Position numbers and translations under genes: made by a program
From: an uncultured Chitinophagaceae bacterium
Lineage (GTDB): Bacteria > Bacteroidota > Bacteroidia > Chitinophagales > Chitinophagaceae
Assembly (NCBI GenBank): GCA_937907395.1
Contig: CALCII010000013.1
Span: forward strand, 496,001 to 560,000
DNA length: 64,000 nucleotides
Direction: 5' to 3'
Part shown: positions 24,425 to 32,800 of the stretch, piece after piece
Layout: each line of letters begins with the position of its first letter
How positions within the stretch are numbered: the stretch's first letter is position 1
The notes under the pieces: model-generated
The model's database searches: none
The model's input: only the letters and a program-made list of their open reading frames with translations
Told to the model about the DNA's origin: nothing

Positions 24425-26251
24425 CTACATTTCAAATTCCCACACCGTTCTGTATTCGCCATGCTCTTCAATGTAATTGATGAAGTCATTATAAAATGGA
24501 TCGGCACCAATGGTGGCGCTGTCGCCAATGACAATGAGCCGTTCTTTCGCACGGGTGAGCGCCACATTCATGCGCCTGTAATCTTTTAAGAAACCAATAT
24601 CTCCGTCTTCATTGCTTCTTACTAGTGATAGCAGAATGGTATGTTTTTCCTGTCCCTGGAAACTATCGATGGTGCTCAACCGCATAGTTGCCGGTAATTG
24701 TTCTTTAGCCGCTGCAATTTGTCCGGAATAAGGTGAAATAAATGCGGTATGTTTTAAATCAAAGGATTCTTTTTCCAGTAACTGTTTTATGATCGATAAT
24801 TCTCCTTCGTTTTGCAGGCTTACTCCATCGGGTCCATGTTTTTCGTTAAAGCCGGAACCTGCTGTATCAATGAATGTGAGATGTGTGCCGGTATTGGTGA
24901 GATGTTCTGCCGTGTGAAGCAGGTTATTGTAAAAATACCTGCTGCTGAATCCTGCGATGGATGCACGCATCCGGTATTGGATGTTGAGCAAGGTTACATT
25001 TCTGCAATGTTCAATGGCACGTTCCAGTATGGAAATATTGAATCCTTTTACAGCTGCTTCATTACTCAATACAGTAGGAGGTAGTTGCCAGTGGTCACCT
25101 GCCAGTACCAGTTTCTCAGCCATAGGAACAATACACCAGGCAAGAGGTTCTATACATTGTCCGGCTTCATCAATAATCAAGGTGTCAAACTTCAGATGCC
25201 TAATATCTGCATCATAAATACCAATGGGCGTTCCTGCAATCACCTGTGCTTCTTCAAATAATTTCTCTTCGTTGTAGTGCTGCAGTTTTTTTATTTCGGT
25301 ACGGATGTTTTTTACTTCTTTGAATAAAAGATTGCGTTGTTCCCGTTCTGCTTTTCCAAAATTGCGCTTGTACTTTAATGCCATCCTTCTGAATTCTTCG
25401 GCACGTATTTTCAGTTGTTTGATTTCTTTCTGTTCTTTACTGTTTTGTAATCTTCCCTCAGGTGTGTGTGAAAAAACAACTTCGTCTACTTTGTTAACAT
25501 TACCCACACGTAGCAGTTTGATGCCTTGTTGAATCAGTTCTTTGCTGATATGATCGGTAGCTGTATTGCTCGGTGCTGCTACTAACACTTTTTCACCCTT
25601 GCTCACCAGTTGAATAATGGCTTCCACCAGTGTGGTTGTTTTACCGGTGCCGGGCGGGCCATGCATAATGGCGAGCTGATCATTCTCAAGGATGGCGTTA
25701 ACAGCTTGTTGCTGACTCTTATTCAGGTTTTTATTTTGCAGAACAATAGCATTGCTGTGAGCTGATTGCAATGGTTCTGTTGTTGAACCGGAATGCAATT
25801 GCTCAAACAGCTGAAACAGTTTTTTATTTTCTTCCAGCCCGGTTAACACTTTTTTCATGATAGATGTGGTGCGTGTATCCGGAGCCATTTTAATACCCAC
25901 ACCATCATCTTCAATCCAATCCGGGAAGTCGGGTGCAAACAAACGGAACTCGCCATTTCTGCCATCAAGATTTAAAAGCACACCCTTTACCGGTTCTTCT
26001 CCGGTTATGAAACATTCTATCGCTGCACCATCCCGGAACAAACTGAGTTCCGGAGGAAATGATAATTTAAATGTGATCTCCGGGTAATCGGCATATCCAA
26101 AGTTTTTCTTCGTAACAATGATTGGATGTAAGGCCAGGCCTTCTGCTTTTAGCTGGCGTAAAGAATGTTGTTGATCCAAACGGAAGCGTTGAAGTTGTTC
26201 CTTTTCTTCCAGGTCAATACAATGCAGTAAATGTTGAATATGCGGGTGCAT
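24425..26251 (-). CDS. Superfamily 1 AAA helicase (IGHMBP2/UPF1-like)
   Basis: This 608-residue DNA/RNA helicase of the UPF1-like SF1 group has an N-terminal beta-barrel-like region with FGYADYPEITFKLSFP. Walker A GPPGTGKTTTLVEA is near residue 197, Walker B DEAGQCIEPLAW near 363, then GDHWQLPPTV (motif III), IQYRMR (motif IV), STIDSFQGQEKHTILLSLVRSN (motif V, in part) and RRMNVALTRAKERL (motif VI). All helicase motifs are intact. It is of full length, cytosolic and transcribed alone. I find no nuclease or defence partner beside it. Confidence 0.92.
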   Translation of the reverse strand: MHPHIQHLLHCIDLEEKEQLQRFRLDQQHSLRQLKAEGLALHPIIVTKKNFGYADYPEITFKLSFPPELSLFRDGAAIECFITGEEPVKGVLLNLDGRNGEFRLFAPDFPDWIEDDGVGIKMAPDTRTTSIMKKVLTGLEENKKLFQLFEQLHSGSTTEPLQSAHSNAIVLQNKNLNKSQQQAVNAILENDQLAIMHGPPGTGKTTTLVEAIIQLVSKGEKVLVAAPSNTATDHISKELIQQGIKLLRVGNVNKVDEVVFSHTPEGRLQNSKEQKEIKQLKIRAEEFRRMALKYKRNFGKAEREQRNLLFKEVKNIRTEIKKLQHYNEEKLFEEAQVIAGTPIGIYDADIRHLKFDTLIIDEAGQCIEPLAWCIVPMAEKLVLAGDHWQLPPTVLSNEAAVKGFNISILERAIEHCRNVTLLNIQYRMRASIAGFSSRYFYNNLLHTAEHLTNTGTHLTFIDTAGSGFNEKHGPDGVSLQNEGELSIIKQLLEKESFDLKHTAFISPYSGQIAAAKEQLPATMRLSTIDSFQGQEKHTILLSLVRSNEDGDIGFLKDYRRMNVALTRAKERLIVIGDSATIGADPFYNDFINYIEEHGEYRTVWEFEM

Positions 26252-26386
26252 GGGCGAAAGATAGGATATAAATAAATTTCAACCTTATGTCTTCTTATTG
26301 CTTCATTACCAGTAAACTAAGTTCCTTTTAAGTAATGAGAAACCTGTAGGTTTCAAAATACATTCAGAAAAGACGGTTCTTTTCAG

Positions 26387-26530
26387 TAGCTTTGTGGTTC
26401 TTAAAGTTATTGCTCTCTCTGTTTGCGAATTATCCGAAACTCCAAATATTGTGATGTTCTAACCTAAGGCAGATAAAGTGTCTCACTCGCAAGACAGCCT
26501 TATCACATTTTTTAATTTAAATTTTTTATT
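26387..26530 (+). promoter_or_regulatory. Promoter box and long leader of the DEAD-box helicase gene
   Basis: TAGCTTTG at 26387-26394 matches TAnnTTTG, giving a start near 26398 and an untranslated leader of about 130 bases. That is long for this window, where other predicted leaders are nearly absent. Cold-shock RNA helicase genes often carry long leaders, so this may be regulatory. No -33 TTG is clear. Confidence 0.4.
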
Positions 26531-27781
26531 GTGTCTTTTAATCAATTACAGCTCATTGAGCCCGTATTACAGGCTTTGAGTAAAGAAGGCTACACCAGCC
26601 CCACACCTATACAGGAACAATCCATTCCTGCTATTTTACAAAGAAGAGATTTATTGGGATGCGCTCAAACCGGAACCGGTAAAACAGCAGCATTCACCAT
26701 TCCGTTACTTCAGTTAATTCAGGAAGAAATTCAAACAGGACATTCCAATCCAATGCATATAAAAGCATTGATATTGACTCCCACACGTGAACTCGCTATA
26801 CAAATTGGTGAAAGCGTGGAAGCGTATGGGCATTTCCTTAAAATCCGTCATACCGTTGTGTTTGGTGGTGTTCCCCAACAACGTCAAGTACAATCAATCC
26901 GTAAGGGTGTTGATATTATGATTGCCACACCGGGCCGTTTGTTAGACCTGATGCAACAAGGTATTGTACACCTGGATACCATCCGCTATTTTGTGTTGGA
27001 TGAAGCCGATCGTATGCTGGATATGGGATTTGTACAGGATGTGAAACGTATCATTGCCAAACTACCGGAGAAAAAGCAAACATTGTTCTTCTCGGCTACT
27101 ATGCCTGCAGAAATCAAACAGTTATCAGCTATTCTATTAAAGAATCCGGTGAAGGTAGAAGTGACACCTGTTTCCTCTACGGCAGAAATGGTGGAACAAT
27201 CTGTTTATTATGTAGAGAAACAAAACAAAATGTCTTTATTGCTTCATTTGCTGAATGATAATACCATTGAAAACGTTTTGGTATTTACACAAATGAAACA
27301 TGCGGCAGATAAATTATCCAGAAGCCTTTCCAAATCGGGTATTGTTACGGAAGCCATTCATGGTAACAAAACACAGAATGCCAGGCAGAGTGCTTTGTCG
27401 AAATTTAAAAACCGTAAAGTAAGGGTGTTGGTAGCCACAGATATTGCAGCCCGGGGTATTGATATTGACGAACTATCTCATGTAATCAATTTTGATTTGC
27501 CAAATGTTCCTGAAACATATGTTCACCGTATTGGTAGAACCGGAAGGGCAGGTGCATCCGGAAAAGCCATTTCTTTTTGCGACTGGTCTGAAAAATCATT
27601 TCTGAAAGATATTGAGCGTTTAATCAAGAAGCCCATTGATGTGGTGAAAGATCATCCCTTCGATGTGAGCCTGATGCATGGAGTAACACAATTGGTTCCT
27701 CCGGCAGCCCAGGGATTATCACATGCTGCATTGAATGCAAATTTGAGAATGCGGCCAAGACCAAGAGCCAGAAGATTCTGA
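26531..27781 (+). CDS. DEAD-box RNA helicase (RhlE-like)
   Basis: This 416-residue ATP-dependent RNA helicase probably remodels structured RNA during ribosome assembly or growth in the cold. Visible motifs are the Q motif (YTSPTPIQEQSIP), AQTGTGKT (I), PTRELAIQ (Ia), TPGRLLDLM (Ib), LDEADRML (II), FSAT (III), ATDIAARGIDI (V) and HRIGRTGRAG (VI). The start is GTG 26531, giving MSFNQLQLIEPVLQAL as in relatives. The C-terminus is a short arginine-rich tail (RMRPRPRARRF) typical of RhlE. A GC-rich terminator follows. Confidence 0.95.
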   Translation: MSFNQLQLIEPVLQALSKEGYTSPTPIQEQSIPAILQRRDLLGCAQTGTGKTAAFTIPLLQLIQEEIQTGHSNPMHIKALILTPTRELAIQIGESVEAYGHFLKIRHTVVFGGVPQQRQVQSIRKGVDIMIATPGRLLDLMQQGIVHLDTIRYFVLDEADRMLDMGFVQDVKRIIAKLPEKKQTLFFSATMPAEIKQLSAILLKNPVKVEVTPVSSTAEMVEQSVYYVEKQNKMSLLLHLLNDNTIENVLVFTQMKHAADKLSRSLSKSGIVTEAIHGNKTQNARQSALSKFKNRKVRVLVATDIAARGIDIDELSHVINFDLPNVPETYVHRIGRTGRAGASGKAISFCDWSEKSFLKDIERLIKKPIDVVKDHPFDVSLMHGVTQLVPPAAQGLSHAALNANLRMRPRPRARRF

Positions 27782-27785
27782 TTAT

Positions 27786-27815
27786 AAAAAAAGCCTCCGG
27801 AAGGAGGCTTTTTTT
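27786..27815. terminator. Bidirectional intrinsic terminator
   Basis: AAGCCTCC pairs with GGAGGCTT around a GGAA tetraloop, with A-tract and T-tract on the two sides. It serves the convergent helicase gene and the small gene at 27833-28201. Confidence 0.92.
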
Positions 27816-27832
27816 ATAATCAATAAGTTGTT

Positions 27833-28201
27833 TTATTCGTTTGTACTTGCTTCTGTATTGTCGGCTGCAGCTTCTTCTGCAACAGGCGTATTATTTTTAA
27901 TCATCAGTTTGAAATCATTGGTCATGCTGAATTCAAATTCCCCGTTGATCAGGAATGAAAAACAGGCTTTGTCTTCTTGTAATGCCAGAAATAAATCGGT
28001 CGCAAGGGGTGCATGTTTTACTGTGGTATTAATGCGCCCTTTTTTGATAATAAGATTGTTGAAACTGAATTTTACTTTTTTTCCACCTGCCGCTCTTTCA
28101 AAATCGGTGTGGTTCATGTTTAATACCTGATCTTCCTTTGAAGAGCGTTTTAACAGAATCAGAATAACGGGTAAATACTTTTTCCAGGTATAAGAAAACA
28201 T
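27833..28201 (-). CDS. Hypothetical protein
   Basis: This is a 122-residue protein I do not recognise. A short hydrophobic, basic N-terminus (SYTWKKYLPVILILLKRS) precedes a region of alternating polar and hydrophobic residues (VKFSFNNLIIKKGRI, CFSFLINGEFEFSM) suggesting a beta-rich fold. It ends in an acidic, alanine-rich tail (AEEAAADNTEAS). There is no signal-peptide cleavage site, domain or catalytic motif I can name. It is flanked by a strong terminator at its 3' end and is divergent from the ABC ATPase gene. Confidence 0.6.
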   Translation of the reverse strand: MFSYTWKKYLPVILILLKRSSKEDQVLNMNHTDFERAAGGKKVKFSFNNLIIKKGRINTTVKHAPLATDLFLALQEDKACFSFLINGEFEFSMTNDFKLMIKNNTPVAEEAAADNTEASTNE

Positions 28202-28364
28202 GGTTTGTTTGTTTAAGTGATCGATGTACGTTTTTTGAAAGAATAAAAGTCGGATTGAACATTATTCTATTCGGAATCTCAATTCAAAAAGCGTGTAAAG
28301 ATAGGATTTCCGTCTCAAGAAATAGTGATTATTTGCGTATAATCCCGAAACCTTATTTTCGTGT

Positions 28365-29315
28365 ATGGCATTTCTGGAAGTAAAGGATTTGGTTAAAATG
28401 AACAATGGTATACCTGCCGTTGAGCATCTCAGTTTTAACCAGGAGCGGTTACAGAAGTTGGCGATTTCCGGTGAAACAGGATCCGGTAAAACCTCTGTTC
28501 TGAAAATGATTGGGGGCTTGTTGCAGCCAGAGGGGGGGCAGATTCTGTTTGAAGGAAAACGGGTATTGGGCCCCAATGAACAATTAATAGCCGGCCATCC
28601 GTCTATTGCCTATTTATCACAGTACTTTGAGTTGCGTAATAATTATTTTGTCCATGAGTTACTGGATATGGCTAACCGTATGACGCAACCCCAAGCTGAC
28701 CTGATATATGAAGTATGCCAGGTGGAACATTTGCTCGGCCGGAAAACAGATCAGTTATCCGGAGGTGAAAAACAAAGGGTTTCATTAGCCCGGTTGTTAA
28801 CCCGGGCGCCCCGGCTTTTATTGTTGGATGAGCCCTATTCCAACTCCGATTTGTTACATAAAGCCGTTATGCAGGAAGTGGTACGGAATGTAAGTGAACA
28901 ACTGAAAATCACTTGCCTGATGGTATCGCATGATGCAGCTGATGTGCTTGCCTGGGCCGATGAAATTATTGTTTTGAAAAACGGATCCTTCTATCAGCAG
29001 GGATCTGCAGCAGATATTTACTATCACCCGAAAGATGAATATGTAGCCGGTTTGTTCGGGGCATTTAATTCTGTGCCTATGGAAGGGGTTACCGGCAAGA
29101 AATTATTTCTTCGTCCGGAACAGATGAAAATAAGCAGGGAGGAAACACCCGGTTCCATAAAAGCAGTTGTTCGTACAGTTTACTTCAGGGGAGGAACGTA
29201 TTTGTTAACTGTAAGCAGTGGTGATGAGACCTATTATGTACAGGTGTTGAATAATGATTTTCATCCTGCGCAGGAACTTTGGCTGAGCTATGAACAAAAT
29301 GGCTGGCAGTTTTGA
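28365..29315 (+). CDS. ABC transporter ATP-binding protein, orphan
   Basis: This 316-residue ATPase has Walker A GETGSGKTSVL near residue 36, the Q-loop YLSQYFE, signature LSGGEKQRVSLAR, Walker B LLLLDEP and the H-loop MVSHDAAD. A C-terminal region of about 85 residues (KKLFLRPEQMKISRE onward) resembles the TOBE domain of importer ATPases such as PotA or MalK types, with the LRPE motif. No permease or binding protein gene is adjacent, so the substrate is unknown. It converges on the small lipoprotein gene with 2 bp between the stops. Confidence 0.9.
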   Translation: MAFLEVKDLVKMNNGIPAVEHLSFNQERLQKLAISGETGSGKTSVLKMIGGLLQPEGGQILFEGKRVLGPNEQLIAGHPSIAYLSQYFELRNNYFVHELLDMANRMTQPQADLIYEVCQVEHLLGRKTDQLSGGEKQRVSLARLLTRAPRLLLLDEPYSNSDLLHKAVMQEVVRNVSEQLKITCLMVSHDAADVLAWADEIIVLKNGSFYQQGSAADIYYHPKDEYVAGLFGAFNSVPMEGVTGKKLFLRPEQMKISREETPGSIKAVVRTVYFRGGTYLLTVSSGDETYYVQVLNNDFHPAQELWLSYEQNGWQF

Positions 29316-29317
29316 AA

Positions 29318-29620
29318 TCACTGATCCTTACAACCACGTGCCACTTCCAGGATGTCAAGAATGGAAATTGATTTTACATCGTTGTAATTGCGGTATTTTT
29401 CTGCCACTACATCCACTGCACAGTCGCAATATTTAGCGGCTGTTTCTTCGCCCAGCAATCTTGCAGTTTTTGATTCACAGTTTTTTACAAATTCTTTTAC
29501 CTGGCGTTTGGTCCAGTATTTTACGGCAGCCCGGGCAACCGTTTTACAGGAGGATGCGGGAACAATGAGAAAGGCGACTGAAATAAAAATCAGAAGGGGA
29601 ATGAAAACTTGTTTCTTCAT
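29318..29620 (-). CDS. Small putative lipoprotein with cysteine motif
   Basis: This 100-residue protein of unknown function begins at ATG 29620 with a hydrophobic signal ending in a plausible lipobox (PASSC). The mature part has a conserved-looking cysteine pattern, NCESKTARLLG...YCDCAVDVV, resembling small Bacteroidota proteins of the C-x(n)-YC-x-C type; the cysteines could form disulfides or bind metal. An upstream in-frame ATG at 29743 would place the signal internally, so I rejected it. Its stop is 2 bp from that of the ABC gene. Confidence 0.65.
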   Translation of the reverse strand: MKKQVFIPLLIFISVAFLIVPASSCKTVARAAVKYWTKRQVKEFVKNCESKTARLLGEETAAKYCDCAVDVVAEKYRNYNDVKSISILDILEVARGCKDQ

Positions 29621-29786
29621 TTGTGGCTTTTTGCAAATAACGTGGTTTTGGGGTAAATATTTCAGATCAGCAGTTTGACTGTTTGATGAAGTAAGGATAT
29701 GATGAACCCGATTTTGCCTTGCTAAGTATTTTGATCCAGCCATTTTTCTCCAAAACCTCAGTTATGCTGAATAATTTCCACATTTA

Positions 29787-29800
29787 TGCAAACGTTTGCG
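29787..29800. promoter_or_regulatory. LacI-type operator-like palindrome
   Basis: TGCAAACGTTTGCG contains the perfect 12-bp palindrome GCAAACGTTTGC with the central CG and flanking AA/TT arrangement of LacI/GalR-family operators. It lies 50 bp before the ATG of the giant adhesin gene. No LacI-type gene is in the window. Confidence 0.45.
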
Positions 29801-29849
29801 ATTGGATTGGAATTTTCCTTAATTTGTTACGATTTTATAATCGATTGCC

Positions 29850-32800
29850 ATGTTACGACACTCTAATCCCATCTGCAGGGCTTTGCGTCAAAAGTTGACC
29901 TTACTGATCGCATTGATATCTTTTTCAGTTGCCGCTGATTCACAAAATCTGTTAAACAATGGTGATTTTGAACAAGGGAACAATGTTGGTTTTGTAAGTA
30001 ACTATACTTATAAACCTGCCCCTACTGGAACCACAAATGCCGGGGAATATGGAGTAGGTACAAATCCTCAGCCGTTTAATACATCCAGTTTTGTTTCAAT
30101 GGGAGATCATACTTCCGGTAGTGGAAATATGTTAATTGTAGATGGAACCAATTATGGAGGAAATCCAGATCCTTTTTTCTGGCGGGTAGGCACTACCGGA
30201 GAGATATGTGGATTGCAGGTTGGTTTGACTTATACTTTCAGTTATTGGATTAAAAGCATATATGATCCCTCTATTTCAGGCTCCAGTGTTGCAGATGTTA
30301 GAATCAAATGGAATAATATTACAGGGGGGCAATTTATTTCACCTTCTTCCGGTTCAACATTGGCCCCAGTGCCAGGAGCAAATTGGCAAAAGGTTACTTA
30401 TTCTTTTGTGCCTACAAATGCGTGTGTGCGTATAGAAATGTATGATCAAAATGGGAGTTTTGCAGGTAACGATTTTGCAATTGACGATATCGAATTACTT
30501 CCTCCTCCACAACCTTTAGGATTGTCTTATTCCAAATCAAATGTAACCTGCTTTGGTGCGGCAAATGGTGCTATTGTGGCGTATGCTTATAACGGAATTA
30601 AACCTTATGTTTCCTACACATTAACAGGGCCTGCTACCATTACAAACACAGCAGGTATCTTTTCCAACCTGGCTCCGGGAACTTATACATTGTCTGTAAC
30701 AGATTCAAAGCCTGAGACAGTAACTCAGTCGTCTATTATAATTTCACAACCGGCTGATCTGATTATATCTCCAACAACAGCAACAATCTGTGCAGGCGAT
30801 AATCAAACATTAACAGCAACCGGTGGGGGTGCAAGCTATAACTGGACTTCCAGTCCGGCAGGGCCAGCTTTGCCCACAACAGCCAATATTACCGTTTCTC
30901 CTATAGTTACCACTACATACACAGCAACATCGACTACGACCACAACACAGGAATTGATTTTTAACGGCGATTTTTCGGCTGGTAATATTGGTTTTGGAAC
31001 CGATTACCAATACCTGAATCCAACCAATCCATCCGGTTCACAACGAGCATACGGAATTGTTACCAATGCCTCTTCCTGGTATGCCACATTTGGAGCTTGT
31101 ACCGGAAGGGGAGGCTCGGGCAATATGCTCGTTGCCGATGGATCTACTTTCAACTCTGGTAATGATAAGGTATGGACACAAACAGTACCCGTTATTCCCG
31201 GACAAACCTATACGTTCAGTTATTGGGTTCAATCATTAACCAATACGAATCCTGCCAACCTGGAAGTAACCATCAATGGTGTGGTGGTGAGCACAGGGTT
31301 GATAGGAACCATTACCTGTTCATGGATACAAAGAACTGCAACCTGGAACTCAGGCATAGCAACACAAGCTACAATTGTGATTTACGATCGTACAATCATT
31401 GCGGGTGGTAATGATTTTGCTATTGATGACATCTCATTCACAACTACAGTGAATTGCAATCTTACGAAGTCGGTTACAGTGAATGTAAATACAGGCACAA
31501 CAACCACAGGGTTCTCCTATGCCCCTTCATCTGTTTGTATTACCGGTACCAACCCGGTGCCAACTACTGTACCCGGCTTTACTACAGGAGGAACTTACAG
31601 CTCTGCTGCTGGCTTATCTATCAATCCAACAACGGGTGTAATTAATCTTGCTGCAAGTACGGCTGGTACTTATACAGTTACATATTCAGTTGCAGCAAGC
31701 GGATGCAGCCCGGCTGGCAGCAGTACAGCTTCAATCACAATTACTGCAGCTGTAACACCAACAACCGGCTTCAGCTATGCGTCACCGGTATGTGCTAATG
31801 CATCGAACCCTTCACCAAATACAGTTCCCGGTTTTACAGCCGGAGGAACTTACAGCTCTACAGCAGGCTTATCTATTAATCCAACAACAGGTGTAATTAA
31901 TCTTGCTGCAAGTACGGCTGGTACTTATACAGTTACATATACAGTAGCTGCCAGTGGTTGTAATCCTGCCGGCAGCAGTACGGCATCAATAACGATTACT
32001 GCTTCTGCAGTTCCAACTACGGGCTTCAGCTATACATCACCGGTATGTTCAAACGGAACAAATCCTGTGCCCACTACTGTGCCCGGTTTTACAGCCGGAG
32101 GCACTTTTAGTTCCACAGCAGGGTTGTCGATCAACTCATCTACCGGTGTGATCAATCTTGCCGCCAGTACGGCTGGCACCTACTCGGTTACATATACCGT
32201 AGCGGCCAGTGGTTGTAATCCTGCCGGCAGCAGTACGGCTTCAATAACAATCACCGCAGCTGTAACGCCAACAACGGGCTTCAGCTATTCGTCACCGCTA
32301 TGTTCTAATGGAATCAATCCAACACCAACTACGGTTCCGGGTTTTACAACCGGGGGAGTTTATAGTTCTACAGCCGGCTTATCTATTAATTCATCAACCG
32401 GTGTAATCAATTTAGCGGCCAGCACTGCCGGAACGTATACGGTTACCTATACTGTAGCTGCCAGTGGTTGTAATCCTGCCGGCAGCAGTACAGCTTCAAT
32501 AACAATTACCGCAGCAGTTACACCTGTAACCGGCTTTAGTTATGCATCGCCTGTATGTGCCAATGCATCGAATCCTTCGCCAACCACTGTTCCTGGATTT
32601 ACAGGAGGTGGTATTTATAGTTCTACTGCGGGATTATCAATTAACTCTTCCACCGGTGTAATCAACCTTGCCGCCAGTACAGCGGGAACCTACACTGTTA
32701 CTTATACAGTGGCGGCCAGTGGTTGTAATCCTGCCGGCAGTAGTACTGCAAGCATTTCTATCAATGCTGTAGGCGCCCCGGTTACCGGTTTCAGCTATAC

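Noticed and set aside
24425..26251. SF1 helicase as part of a phage defence system
   Set aside because: Its neighbours are a cupin and a DEAD-box helicase; no nuclease, methylase or other defence gene is beside it, and IGHMBP2-like helicases are widespread housekeeping genes.
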